Source of the DNA: Faecalibacterium sp. HTF-F | Lineage (GTDB): Bacteria; Bacillota; Clostridia; Oscillospirales; Ruminococcaceae | Length of the DNA: 64,000 bases | Direction of reading: 5' to 3' | NCBI RefSeq assembly: GCF_023347535.1 | Contig: NZ_CP094473.1 | Span: forward strand, 744,001-808,000 | Shown: positions 42,237-51,359 of the stretch, piece after piece | Layout: every line of letters begins with the position of its first letter | Position numbering within the stretch: the first letter of the stretch is position 1 | Made by a program: the position numbers and the translations under genes | Notes under the pieces: model-generated | Told to the model about the DNA's origin: nothing | What the model saw: only the letters and a program-made list of their open reading frames with translations | The model's database searches: none

Positions 42237-43328
42237 TTACAGGATCCGTGCCAGCCACAGCAGCCACATCACGCCGTAGGATGCGGCGGAAAGGGCAGCC
42301 GTAAGGCCCAGCATCCACTTGCGGGCAGCGCCCTTGTCCACGGGCAGGTCACCCACGAATTTGCCGCTCTGGCCGTTCATGGCAAACAGATAGTTTTCGC
42401 CCCGCCAGCTGGTGCTCAGCAGCCAGACCGGGAACAGCGCGTACTTTGCCTTGCCGCCGTGCAGCTGGATGCTGCTGTTTTCCACCTTGACCGAATCGTA
42501 GCCGGTAACGGTCTGCTGGAACGTCTCCTCGGTGGAGCGGCGGATGCGCTTGTTGGCCCGCTCGATGCTGTCCTCGGCGTTCACATCGTATTTGTCTGCC
42601 ACATAGCCGGCCAGATAGGCGGTCTGGAAGGGGATGGCGTCCTGCATGGCGAAGGGCTCGATGGACTCCATCAGGTCGTCCTCGATCTTGGACGAGCCGT
42701 CCACCGGCACTGCGTCAAAGCCCAGGGTGCCGTCTCGCCGGACGGAGTAGTAGTTGGTCTCGGTATAGTCGTATTTGCTGTCCGACCAGCAGCGGGTCCG
42801 GGTGGCGGTGAACCGCAGCTGAGCGTCGGCATCGCTGTCGAAGAGCCAGAAGGGCACATACACGCCCTTGATCTCGTCGATGTGGTTTTGGCTGCGGAAC
42901 ACCCGGGGCAGCAGGGTCTTGCCCTTGAGATGTTCCTGCAGCTTTTCCTTGGCTGCCTTTTTGTCCAGCTTGAAGGGGATGATGAGGTCGGGCCGCAGCG
43001 TCCCGGCAAACTGTCCGGTGAGGACGATGGGGTTGCCGCAGAAGGGGCAGGCGGACGCCGCCATGGTGTCATCGCCCACGATCTCGCCGCCGCAGCTCTT
43101 GCAGCTGTAAGTATGCAGACCGGCGGTCTCGCCTTCTGCCCAGCTGCCGCCGGGGGTCGCCCACTCCATTTCGCTGGGCTTTTCGTCCTTCAGTTCCTCA
43201 TCGTAGCCCTTGAGGGTATCCACGTCGAACTCAGTGTCGCAGTAGGGGCATTTCATTTTCTGGGTGGCGCTGTCAAACTGGATGGCGCCATCGCAGCAGG
43301 GGCACTTGTATTCCAGCATTCCTGCCAT
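42237..43328 (-). CDS. Zinc-ribbon membrane protein (YdjG-like)
   Basis: The 363-residue protein has two zinc ribbons at the N-terminus: CPCCDGAIQF...CPYC at residues 8-32 and CKSCGGEIV...CPFC at ~75-98. A beta-rich middle (RVFRSQNHIDEIKGVYVPFWLFD) and a C-terminal hydrophobic anchor (LGLTAALSAASYGVMWLLWL) follow. It is often annotated as a TFIIB-type zinc ribbon or helicase-like protein, but no helicase motifs exist. It matches Bacillus YdjG, which with YdjH and YdjI serves the PspA system. Confidence 0.85.
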   Translation of the reverse strand: MAGMLEYKCPCCDGAIQFDSATQKMKCPYCDTEFDVDTLKGYDEELKDEKPSEMEWATPGGSWAEGETAGLHTYSCKSCGGEIVGDDTMAASACPFCGNPIVLTGQFAGTLRPDLIIPFKLDKKAAKEKLQEHLKGKTLLPRVFRSQNHIDEIKGVYVPFWLFDSDADAQLRFTATRTRCWSDSKYDYTETNYYSVRRDGTLGFDAVPVDGSSKIEDDLMESIEPFAMQDAIPFQTAYLAGYVADKYDVNAEDSIERANKRIRRSTEETFQQTVTGYDSVKVENSSIQLHGGKAKYALFPVWLLSTSWRGENYLFAMNGQSGKFVGDLPVDKGAARKWMLGLTAALSAASYGVMWLLWLARIL

Positions 43329-43417
43329 AGCGTTTCCTCCTGTTGTTCCAAAGGGGGCCGGGGGCTCTTCCCCGGCCCAGCTGTTTTTGTGTTGGTCTTC
43401 CCGCCGAAGCGGTCGGC

Positions 43418-44509
43418 TCAGAAATCCGTAGTGATGCGGAACACCACCGGTTCGTCCGGCTCGGTGGCTTTGCCGTGGTGGCCCACTGCCAGGAAAGCGT
43501 TTTCCTCCAGCGGCAGGAAAACATCAAAGATGCAGAAGTCGCCGCACAGCTGGCACAGGGTCTCGCGCTCGCCCACGGGAAAGGACTTTTCCAAAAAAGT
43601 GCCGTCCGGCGCGTACAGCTCCCACATATAGCCCGTGTCCAGCAGATAGCCGTTGGGGCGCTTCATCATCACGGCGTTAAAGCTGCCCACCGGCTGCGAG
43701 CTGCGGGCCAGCTCATTGCCGTCCAGATCAAAGGCAGCAAAGTAATCATCGCCGTTGGATTCCAGCTCGCCCACCGTCAGCAGCTCGTCCCCGCTGAGGT
43801 TCAGGGAGGACATGCTGTAGAAGGGGCCGATCTCGTTATCACCCTCCAGCGTCAGCTCGGTGTACTCGCCGTCCTGCACCAGCACCGGCGCGGAGTTGGT
43901 CCGGTAGAGCACGGTCAGATCCCGGTCCTTGGAGGAATAGCAGCGGCCCCAGTAGTCCAGTGCGTCGCCGGGCTCCTCCGGGTCGCTGCTGTTCAGATCG
44001 TAGCAGTAGACATCAAAGGTTTCCAGGACATACAGGATGCCATTGCGGTCGATGCTGAGGGCGTCGCTGCCGTCAATGTTGTACTCTTCCACCGGGGTCA
44101 GCCGGTCGTCCTTGATGGCATACTCGAAGATCTTGGCAGACTGCTCTTCATTGTCCTCGTTGTAGAAGCTGAAGAAGTAATTGCCCCGGTAGCTGTCCGC
44201 TTTGATCAAATGATAGGCACCGCATACCTCGCGGCGGACGTCAAAGGGAATGTACTGTGCCTTGAAGGTGTAGTCGCCGATGGTCAGTTCCCCGGTCTGG
44301 AACTGGGTCACAGGGGGCCCTGCAGGGGCGGCTTTGGTCTCTGCTGATTCCGGCTGTGCCGAAGCGGACGGGGCACTGCTGCTGGAAGCCGGTGCGCTGG
44401 AAACGCTGGATGCGCTGGCAGCACCGGAGCCGCCGCAGGCGGTCAGCCCGAGGGCGGCGGTGGTAAGGCCCATGGCCTTGAGGAAATCTCTGCGCTGGAT
44501 CTTTCTCAT
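43418..44509 (-). CDS. Tat-type lipoprotein, propeller-like
   Basis: The 363-residue protein starts with a twin-arginine signal (KIQRRDFLKAMGLTTAALG) and lipobox LTAC. A Ser/Ala-rich linker precedes a ~290-residue domain with recurring short beta units (GNYFFSFYN, NGILYVLETFDVYCYDL, DYFAAFDLDGNEL, NGYLLDTGYMWELYAPDG) that suggest a beta-propeller. I chose the ATG at 44509, with GGAGG upstream, over the ATG at 44533. It is between YdjG- and DUF4428-type genes. The function is unknown. Confidence 0.82.
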   Translation of the reverse strand: MRKIQRRDFLKAMGLTTAALGLTACGGSGAASASSVSSAPASSSSAPSASAQPESAETKAAPAGPPVTQFQTGELTIGDYTFKAQYIPFDVRREVCGAYHLIKADSYRGNYFFSFYNEDNEEQSAKIFEYAIKDDRLTPVEEYNIDGSDALSIDRNGILYVLETFDVYCYDLNSSDPEEPGDALDYWGRCYSSKDRDLTVLYRTNSAPVLVQDGEYTELTLEGDNEIGPFYSMSSLNLSGDELLTVGELESNGDDYFAAFDLDGNELARSSQPVGSFNAVMMKRPNGYLLDTGYMWELYAPDGTFLEKSFPVGERETLCQLCGDFCIFDVFLPLEENAFLAVGHHGKATEPDEPVVFRITTDF

Positions 44510-44529
44510 ATCCGTTCCTCCTTTTGGGG

Positions 44530-45396
44530 TCACTGCACCTTTGCAAAAGCTTCGTCAGCACGGCGGCTGTACAATGCCATGCCGCCGGTCTGGGCGTCGT
44601 TTGCCAGATTGATGTTCTCCACAAAGCGGGCCTTTTCCTGCTCAGAGAGCTGCCCGCCCTTCATGGCGGCGGATGCCACGGCACCCATGGCACTGATCAT
44701 GCCCACCTGGCCCTTCAGCTCCCGCTCTTCTGCCTTGGACATCCGGCGGCCAAACATGCTGGTCTCATTATCGTGGACTCCGAAGATGTGATCCAGATGC
44801 TGCCGTGCGATGTGGGCATAGCCGATCTCCCGCCGGTCCCGCTTGCTGAAGCAGATGACCAGCTCCTGCTTGATGTAGGGGTGGGGATGCATGCCCCGCT
44901 GGGTCTGGGCCTCGGTGATGCTGCGGGGCTGCACCAGCTTCAGCTTCAGGCCGCCGCCGTTGAGGGTGGGTTCCTGGCCCGGCTCCTTGGCGGGGGTCTC
45001 GTCCAGATATTCCTCATAGCTGGCGATCTGGTCGTAGCGGATCAGCTCCGGCATCTTGCCCCGTCCGCCGGTGCGGTCGTCGATGTACAGCATGCCCAGC
45101 TCATCGCAGAACACCAGCCCCATTTGCGATGGAGTGGAGGGGTATTCGTTGACCCGGAACTCGGTCTTGTTGAACACCTCGTCGAACACCCGCTTCATCT
45201 GGGCCATATACTCCATGTGCTCCTTGGCCTCGTCCAGCGTCAGCTCGCTGAGCCGGATATACTTGGAGCACTTGTTGCCGCAGTCATCGCAGAGGAACTG
45301 TCCGTCCCGCAGCTTGGAGCGGTGCATGGTGCCGCACTCCTTACCGCAGACGGCACAGTTCTGTTTTGCGAACAGGTTGGAAAAGAATCCCATCAT
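44530..45396 (-). CDS. DUF4428-type zinc-binding protein
   Basis: The 288-residue cytoplasmic protein has an N-terminal four-cysteine site (CAVCGKEC...CDDCGNKC, residues 14-44) of the DUF4428 type, then a helical segment and a PH-like or YdjI-associated domain (ASYEEYLDETP..., LKLKLVQPRS, QELVICFSKRDRREIGYAHIARQHLDHIFG). The C-terminal ~70 residues are helical. It follows the SPFH gene after 29 bases and probably works with it. The function is unknown. Confidence 0.8.
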   Translation of the reverse strand: MMGFFSNLFAKQNCAVCGKECGTMHRSKLRDGQFLCDDCGNKCSKYIRLSELTLDEAKEHMEYMAQMKRVFDEVFNKTEFRVNEYPSTPSQMGLVFCDELGMLYIDDRTGGRGKMPELIRYDQIASYEEYLDETPAKEPGQEPTLNGGGLKLKLVQPRSITEAQTQRGMHPHPYIKQELVICFSKRDRREIGYAHIARQHLDHIFGVHDNETSMFGRRMSKAEERELKGQVGMISAMGAVASAAMKGGQLSEQEKARFVENINLANDAQTGGMALYSRRADEAFAKVQ

Positions 45397-45425
45397 GGTA
45401 TGCTCCTTTCATTGCTCTGTATTTG

Positions 45426-46862
45426 TCAGGTCAGGTCGCTGTCGTCAAAGGGGTCGCCGCACTCCGGGCAGAACTTGGGCGGGTGGGCGGGGTCTTCCGG
45501 CTCCCAGCCGCACTTGTCGCACTTATACTTGGGCGTACCGGCGGGCTTGGGTTTACCGCACTCGGAGCAGAAGCGGCCCTTGTTCACCGCGCCGCAGCTG
45601 CAAGTCCAGCCTTCTGCTGCCGCCGGGCGGGGCTTGCCGCACTCCGGGCAGAACTTGCCGGTGACGGTGGCACCGCAGCTGCAGGTCCAGCTGTCCGCAG
45701 CGGGCTTCGGCTCCGGCTTTTTGCTGCCGCATTCCGGGCAGAATTTTCCGGTAACGGTGGCGCCGCAGCTGCACTTCCAGCTGTCCGCCGGGGCGGGTGC
45801 GGGACGGCTGACCTGCTGGGGCGCGTCCACGCTGTCCGGACGGGCCTGCTGGCCCATGGCGAACAGGTTCTGGGCGCTCATGCCGCCCATGCCGCCTGCA
45901 CCGGCTGCCATGCCCATGCCCATAAAGCCGGTCATGGCACCGGCGGTGTTGCCGGCGGCGGTCTTCATGGCGTCGATCTGACCGCCCACCAGACGGGCGG
46001 CAGCGGTGGTGGGATCGGTGGTCATGGCGTTCTCTTCCCACTCGGTGATCTTCTTCTGCTGCTCCTCCGGGATGGACAGGGAGTTGATGTTGAAGGAGAA
46101 CACTTCAATGCCGCGCTTTTTGCGCCAGACATTGGACAGCTGCTCGTTGAGCGCCTCGGAGATCTCCAGCGTGTGGGCGGGGATCTCGTAATACTGCACC
46201 TTGTTTGCCGAAAGGGTGGCAAGGGCAGGCTGCAGGGCGTTCATCAGTTCGCTCTTCAGCCGGGGTGCGATCTCGGATGCGTCATACTGGGTAGAGACAT
46301 TGCTGCACACGTTGGTGTAGAACAGCAGCGGGTCGCAGATGCGGCAGGTGAAGCTGCCGTTGCACCGCAGGTTCACCGAGAGCTTGTAGCCCCGCTCCTC
46401 GCTGACCACCACCCGGAAGGGGATGGGGGTGGCAGTGCCGTACAGGATCTCGCCCAGCTCCTTGGTGTTGATGTAGTACACCCGCTGGTCCTTGCCGGTG
46501 TCGCCGCCGTAGGTAAAGCGCTTGGCTACGGTCTGGAAGGTAGCTGCCAGACTGTCGCCGAAGTTGCCGGTGAACACGCTGGGCTCGGTGGATGCGTCAA
46601 AGGTGAACTCGCCCGGTTCGGCGCACACCTCCACCACGCGGCCCTGCTCCACGATGAGCATACACTGTCCGTCTGCCACGGCGATGCCGCTGCCGTTGGT
46701 GATGATGTTGTCCTCGCCGTTGTTGGAGCTGCGGCGGGAGGTGCGCTTCTGGCCCTTGACCATCAGCACATCCTTGTCCAGAGAATCGCAGTAGAAAAAT
46801 TCCTTCCACTGGTCTGCAAGGGTTCCGCCCAGTGCGCCCATACCTGCTTTGATAAGACCCAT
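45426..46862 (-). CDS. SPFH-domain protein with four C-terminal zinc ribbons (YdjI-like)
   Basis: The 478-residue protein has an SPFH/virion-core-like domain at ~1-285 (QWKEFFYCDSLDKDVLMVKGQ..., GQCMLIVEQGRVVEV). A Gly/Met/Ala-rich low-complexity stretch follows (~300-340). Then come four zinc ribbons in tandem: three nearly identical units W(K/T)CSCGATVTGKFCPECG-like and a last CDKCGWEPE...CPECG. Bacillus YdjI has the SPFH part with one ribbon, so the tandem expansion is notable. SPFH proteins form membrane-associated scaffolds. AGGAGG precedes the ATG. Confidence 0.88.
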   Translation of the reverse strand: MGLIKAGMGALGGTLADQWKEFFYCDSLDKDVLMVKGQKRTSRRSSNNGEDNIITNGSGIAVADGQCMLIVEQGRVVEVCAEPGEFTFDASTEPSVFTGNFGDSLAATFQTVAKRFTYGGDTGKDQRVYYINTKELGEILYGTATPIPFRVVVSEERGYKLSVNLRCNGSFTCRICDPLLFYTNVCSNVSTQYDASEIAPRLKSELMNALQPALATLSANKVQYYEIPAHTLEISEALNEQLSNVWRKKRGIEVFSFNINSLSIPEEQQKKITEWEENAMTTDPTTAAARLVGGQIDAMKTAAGNTAGAMTGFMGMGMAAGAGGMGGMSAQNLFAMGQQARPDSVDAPQQVSRPAPAPADSWKCSCGATVTGKFCPECGSKKPEPKPAADSWTCSCGATVTGKFCPECGKPRPAAAEGWTCSCGAVNKGRFCSECGKPKPAGTPKYKCDKCGWEPEDPAHPPKFCPECGDPFDDSDLT

Positions 46863-46932
46863 AGTAATTTCCTCCTGTTATTTGTTTGTTGTAAGCGACA
46901 ACGCTTTGTCATCGCATTGCGTTCGGTTTCGG

Positions 46933-48489
46933 TCACGGTACAAGGGTTAGATCCGGGGAGTCGTTTTTCCAGTAAGCGGGACGCGTGTCCCGGTCAAACA
47001 GTACTTCTCCGGCGCGGTATTTCAGGCTGCAGCCGCTGGGACTGCCGTCATCGTTCAGCAAAATGGCCCAGAACTCGCAGGGTCTGCCGTTCTGGTCGGT
47101 CAGTTTAAAATACAGCTCGGTGCCGTCCTCGGTGCGGCCCTGTGTTCCCTCGGCGGTGCCGGTCAGAATGCCGCTCCACCCGTCCCATTCCACGCTCATG
47201 CAGCAGCTGCCGTCCGGCAGGAAGGTCATCCAGCGGATGCCCTTTGCGGCCTCGTCTCCGGCGCGGTAAGTGCCCCACAGCCTGCGGGGGATGGCGGAGA
47301 AACCGATATCGTCCCACGCGCTGGTGCGCCGAAAAACGTACCAGACCTCACTGCCCTTTTTGGGGCCGGTGGACTGCATCCGCAGTGAGCCGTCCTCCAT
47401 CATGGAGATGGTCCAGCTGCTTCTGCCGTCCTCGCTGAGGCAAGTCAGGTTCCAGCCCTGACTTTTTTCCCCGTCCCAGCCGGTCACAGCGCCGGCATTC
47501 AGCTCTCCGGTGCGGGTCTCGGCAGCGGACTGGATCTGCGGGCTGCCGTATGTTTCCCGGATGAAGGAGACGGTCACCGTGCCGGTGATCTCGGCCTTTT
47601 CCAGCCGTAGGGTATAGCTTTCGTTGCGGTCGGCGGGGGCATAGCTGCCCTCCTGCGTCACCGCCGTGACTGCCATCCACTCGGTTAGCACCTGCTGCTC
47701 CCAGTTTTCCGGCAGCGGCTGCGCGTCCAGCGGGATGACCGGGACATCGTTCACATACTCTCCCCCGGACGCGCTGAACCGGCCGACCACAAAGGAAACG
47801 TTCCCCGCTTCGTCAAACGAAAACGGCAATTCATCCAGCGTGGCCCACCATGCAGTGTTGCCCTCTTTCAGGCTGCCGGGGGGCAGCAGCCCCCGCTCAC
47901 AGGCGGCCTGCCGGTCCAGCTCATCCCGGCGCTTCACGTCACGGTACAGCGCTTCTTCCAGCGCGGCGGGGTCTGCCCCCATGCGCTGCAGCAGCTGGGT
48001 GGCGGTGAGCTGGTTGCCGCTTTCAAAATCGAAGCACCAGCCGTTGTGGAAGGGTGCATCCGTACCGCCGTAGCAGCTGCTGACCACAAGGCTGACGCAG
48101 TCGCCGTACCAGCTGGCGTTCCAGTTCATCTCAATGCAGATGTCCCACACGTCCGGATCGGCTGCCTCCGGGCAGTCCGCATAATCCTGCACATCGTATT
48201 CGTAGTACCGGGCGATCTCGGCGTTGATGCGGGCGGCGTCGGCGCTGTCGCTTTCCAGCCGGGGCAGATGGATGTTCAGCCGAACCTTGCTGCCGTTCTC
48301 TGCCTGCACCACCTTTTCAAGGGTGTACTGCTCGGTGATCGCCGCGGTGGCGTGCATGGAATCCGGCGGGGTCGATTTCAGCTCCCGGCTGTCAGCCGGG
48401 CGGGCAGAGGCTGCGGCCCTTGCTCCGCAGCCCGCCAGCAGCGCCGCCAGCAAAACTGCCAGCGCGCCGCAGAGAGCGATGTGTTTCAT
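46933..48489 (-). CDS. RsiV/PdaC-like lipoprotein 1
   Basis: The 518-residue lipoprotein (signal HIALCGALAVLLAALLAGC) has a DUF4163/DUF3298-like domain at ~60-270: VRLNIHLPRLESDSADAARINAEIARYY, then SWYGDCVSLVVS, then GWCFDFESGNQLTATQLLQRMG. This fold occurs in the anti-sigma factor RsiV and the deacetylase PdaC, where it binds lysozyme or wall sugars. The C-terminal ~240 residues form a second, unrecognised beta-rich part. No deacetylase domain or inner-membrane segment is present. The start at 48489 gives a proper signal peptide. It is one of four related genes in a row. Confidence 0.82.
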   Translation of the reverse strand: MKHIALCGALAVLLAALLAGCGARAAASARPADSRELKSTPPDSMHATAAITEQYTLEKVVQAENGSKVRLNIHLPRLESDSADAARINAEIARYYEYDVQDYADCPEAADPDVWDICIEMNWNASWYGDCVSLVVSSCYGGTDAPFHNGWCFDFESGNQLTATQLLQRMGADPAALEEALYRDVKRRDELDRQAACERGLLPPGSLKEGNTAWWATLDELPFSFDEAGNVSFVVGRFSASGGEYVNDVPVIPLDAQPLPENWEQQVLTEWMAVTAVTQEGSYAPADRNESYTLRLEKAEITGTVTVSFIRETYGSPQIQSAAETRTGELNAGAVTGWDGEKSQGWNLTCLSEDGRSSWTISMMEDGSLRMQSTGPKKGSEVWYVFRRTSAWDDIGFSAIPRRLWGTYRAGDEAAKGIRWMTFLPDGSCCMSVEWDGWSGILTGTAEGTQGRTEDGTELYFKLTDQNGRPCEFWAILLNDDGSPSGCSLKYRAGEVLFDRDTRPAYWKNDSPDLTLVP

Positions 48490-48512
48490 CTTGCACCTCC
48501 TTGTCTGCGGAC

Positions 48513-49751
48513 TCAGCTGCGCTGCAGGTCCATCCAGCTGATGTAGCTGTACTCGGCGTTGCCGCCCATGTCTGCCATGGTCATGGTGCCGTCCTCCCGC
48601 AGTGCGATGGCCCACTCGTAGTTTTTGTCATCCGCGCGCTGGCAGCGGATCTGCCAGCATTCGCCCTCAAAGGCAAATTCTATTTTGCCCCGTGTGGGCA
48701 CGCCGGTGCGGGTCTCGGTGGTGGTATCGCCGTATTTTGAGATGCGGGTCAGGGTGGCACGGACGGTGTCCGGGCTGTCGCCCGGTTCCAGCTTCAAGGT
48801 GTAGCTTTCCCCTTCCTCTGCAGGGTTGCACACATCGCCATCCACCTCCGTGCGGAAGACCACCCACTCGCCCAAAACGCGCTGCTGCCAGTTTTCCGGC
48901 ACCGAGTCATCGTACAGGGGGATGGTCAACTCGTAGCTCACATACTTCTGCTCCCCGGCGTTGTAGATCTCCGCACCGAGGGAAACGTTCCTTTCGTCCT
49001 CGTCTCCCCAGATGGACAAAGGCAGCTGGTCCAGCGAACTCCACCATTTCCGGTCAAAGCTTTCCTTGGCAGGGCAGGCACCGGTATCGGCATTCTGCCA
49101 GCACTCCTCAAAGATCTCATCCGCCTGACGAGCGATCCGCTGCTCTATATCGGCGGGGTCCAGCCCCATCCGCTCCAGCATCTGGGTGGTGGTAAGCTCC
49201 TTGCCGCTGGCAAAGTCGAAGCAGAATCCCTGCCCTTTCTGGCTGCTGTCGGCGCTGAAATAGACATTCATCACCAGACTCAGACAGTCGCCGTACCAGT
49301 ACTGGTAGTAGCCGACGCTGCGTACCTCATCCCAGGGGGTGCCGTTTTCCAACGCCGGATACTCCAGACAGGGCTTGCAGGGTTCCACATAGCACTGCGC
49401 CAGCCGGGCGTTGATGCGGGCGGCGTCGGCGCTGGCACTGTTGATCCGGGGCACCTCCATGTTGAGGCACAAGACCTTGCCTGCCGGGTCCTGCAGATTT
49501 TTATTGATCTCCCACTGGTTGGTGACCCGCTGGTCCAGCGGGGGAAGCTCCTGCGGAGTTTCGGTGCCGTTCTCCGGCTCCGGGGCGGTGTCAGCCTCCG
49601 GGGTGGAGACCGGCAGAGCACTTTCGGTTTTGACAGGCGGACCTGCGATGCTGCCTTCTTCCCGGGTCATCTGGGAAGATGCTGCCCCGCAGCCCGCCAG
49701 CAGCGCTGCCAGCAAAACTGCCAGCAGCGAAGAAACTGCTTTGTGTTTCAT
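48513..49751 (-). CDS. RsiV/PdaC-like lipoprotein 2
   Basis: The 412-residue lipoprotein (signal KAVSSLLAVLLAALLAGC) has a low-complexity linker and then the same domain: LCLNMEVPRINSASADAARINARLAQCY, YWYGDCLSLVMNVY, GFCFDFASGKELTTTQMLERMGLDP. A shorter C-terminal beta domain follows. It is 23 bases upstream of lipoprotein 1 and co-directional. The repeated YGDC(V/L)SLV and CFDF motifs are shared by all four paralogues. Confidence 0.82.
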   Translation of the reverse strand: MKHKAVSSLLAVLLAALLAGCGAASSQMTREEGSIAGPPVKTESALPVSTPEADTAPEPENGTETPQELPPLDQRVTNQWEINKNLQDPAGKVLCLNMEVPRINSASADAARINARLAQCYVEPCKPCLEYPALENGTPWDEVRSVGYYQYWYGDCLSLVMNVYFSADSSQKGQGFCFDFASGKELTTTQMLERMGLDPADIEQRIARQADEIFEECWQNADTGACPAKESFDRKWWSSLDQLPLSIWGDEDERNVSLGAEIYNAGEQKYVSYELTIPLYDDSVPENWQQRVLGEWVVFRTEVDGDVCNPAEEGESYTLKLEPGDSPDTVRATLTRISKYGDTTTETRTGVPTRGKIEFAFEGECWQIRCQRADDKNYEWAIALREDGTMTMADMGGNAEYSYISWMDLQRS

Positions 49752-49787
49752 GGTGGTTCTCCTGTGTTTTCAGCGGCTGCGCCGGGG

Positions 49788-51341
49788 TCAGGGATCCGGG
49801 CAGCGGATCAGCTGCAGCTGGGTCTTTCCCTCGGCAAAGGGGTTCTCCCCGTCGATCATGGTAAGGTTCAGGGTCTCGTTGTACAGGTCGTACTTCACCG
49901 CCGCCACAAAGGTGATGCCCGGCATCCCGTCCTCCGTCTCGCTGGTAGAGACGCCCAGTACCATGCCCTCCGGCACCACGCCCAGATAGTCGGCGTAGCC
50001 CTGATAGAAAACGTTGTTGTCCTGCACGCCCATCTGGACGAGGCCATTGCTTTCCACGTCCATCCAGTTAAACCGGTCGTCCGCCATCTCGTTGAAGGCA
50101 CCGACGGCCTCCGAGGGAATCTCCTGCCCGTTCCACTCTTCCGTCAGGGGAGCAAGTTCCAGCACAGAGCCATCCTCCTGATGCAGAATTACCTCTTTGC
50201 CGCTGCGTTCCAGCGCCACGCCGTTGTTTGCAATATAGATGGGGTCCTGACAGACCAGAACATTTCCGGACATAAGGCAGCGCAGCACATCCACATACTC
50301 CACCACGCCGTCCTTGGTCAGCAGATAGACCACCGGGTGGAAGGATGCGCCGATTTCTCCGATGCACACATCCACATATTCATTGTAGATGCCAAGGATG
50401 GGGAAAGTGCGGTCCTGTTCCAGCCGGATGCCGTAATCCGCGTCCCATGCGGCGGTCTCCGGCGTGCGGCACAGGGTGATGGTGCCCTGCGTTCCTTCCA
50501 GCTGCACCGAAGCGCTGCCGTAGGTATCGGTCAGCACCGTCTGCGGCTGCGGGTCAGCAGCCTGCAGCGGGATCTCCACATCCAGCTGCCGCCAGCCCCA
50601 CCCGGCGGTGGAGCTGCACCCGCCCCGGAGCACCAGCCGGTTTTGTTCCGGCAGCAGCAGGCACAGGTCCTCCAGCTGGTTGTTTTCCAGCGTGTTCATC
50701 CGCATGCTTGCCAGATTGCCGCCGCTGAGCAGACCCTCGTAGTAGCCGCCCTGCGCCATGTGCCGGTCAAAGGTCTGCATGGCCCCGCGCAGCATCTGCT
50801 GCTGCACGGCGTCCGGGTCCAGCCCCATGCGCTGCAGCATTTCCGTCACGGAGACCTGCTTTTCGGTGGCAAAATCGAAGCACCAGCCCCGGGAATACCC
50901 CGGGTCGGAGCCGCCGTCGTAGCGGAACATCACAAGGCTTACGCAGTCCCCGTACCAGTAGGCGTCCCAATTGATATAAGTATCCGGGTTCCCCTCGTCC
51001 TGCTGGGGCTCGATCTCCGGGCTGTCCTCGTACTCTCGGAATTCTGCCGCATACATGGCGGCAAGCTCATAGTTGATATAAGCGGCGTCCGGGCTGTAGC
51101 ACACAAGCTGCGGCACATGGATGTTCAGCCTATAGGTGATGTCGTACTCGTTCCGGATGGTCTTTTCCAGCGTGAACTGCTCGGTAATGCGGTCTTTTTG
51201 TGCTGTCTGCACCGCCGTGTCTGCGGCGCTTTGGGAAGCTGCGCCGGAGCTTGCGGGGGCAGCGGGAGCCGCCGCACCGCCGCAGCCGGTCAGCCAGAGA
51301 GCCGCCGCCAGCACCGCAGCGGCAAGGCGTTTGTGTTTCAT
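49788..51341 (-). CDS. RsiV/PdaC-like lipoprotein 3
   Basis: The 517-residue lipoprotein (signal KRLAAAVLAAALWLTGC) has an Ala/Ser linker and the shared domain: YRLNIHVPQLVCYSPDAAYINYELAAMYAAEF, YWYGDCVSLVMFRY, GWCFDFATEKQVSVTEMLQRMGLDPD. The C-terminal half contains VYLLTKDGVVEYVDVLRCL and a final segment GENPFAEGKTQLQ, both almost the same in lipoprotein 4. The two therefore arose by a recent tandem duplication. Function is probably wall or lysozyme sensing, or an accessory envelope role. Confidence 0.83.
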   Translation of the reverse strand: MKHKRLAAAVLAAALWLTGCGGAAAPAAPASSGAASQSAADTAVQTAQKDRITEQFTLEKTIRNEYDITYRLNIHVPQLVCYSPDAAYINYELAAMYAAEFREYEDSPEIEPQQDEGNPDTYINWDAYWYGDCVSLVMFRYDGGSDPGYSRGWCFDFATEKQVSVTEMLQRMGLDPDAVQQQMLRGAMQTFDRHMAQGGYYEGLLSGGNLASMRMNTLENNQLEDLCLLLPEQNRLVLRGGCSSTAGWGWRQLDVEIPLQAADPQPQTVLTDTYGSASVQLEGTQGTITLCRTPETAAWDADYGIRLEQDRTFPILGIYNEYVDVCIGEIGASFHPVVYLLTKDGVVEYVDVLRCLMSGNVLVCQDPIYIANNGVALERSGKEVILHQEDGSVLELAPLTEEWNGQEIPSEAVGAFNEMADDRFNWMDVESNGLVQMGVQDNNVFYQGYADYLGVVPEGMVLGVSTSETEDGMPGITFVAAVKYDLYNETLNLTMIDGENPFAEGKTQLQLIRCPDP

Positions 51342-51359
51342 AGTCGTTCTCCTGTGTTC

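Noticed and set aside
42237..43328. Helicase or primosomal protein, as such zinc-ribbon proteins are often labelled
   Set aside because: No Walker or helicase motifs exist; the protein ends in a membrane anchor and fits YdjG.
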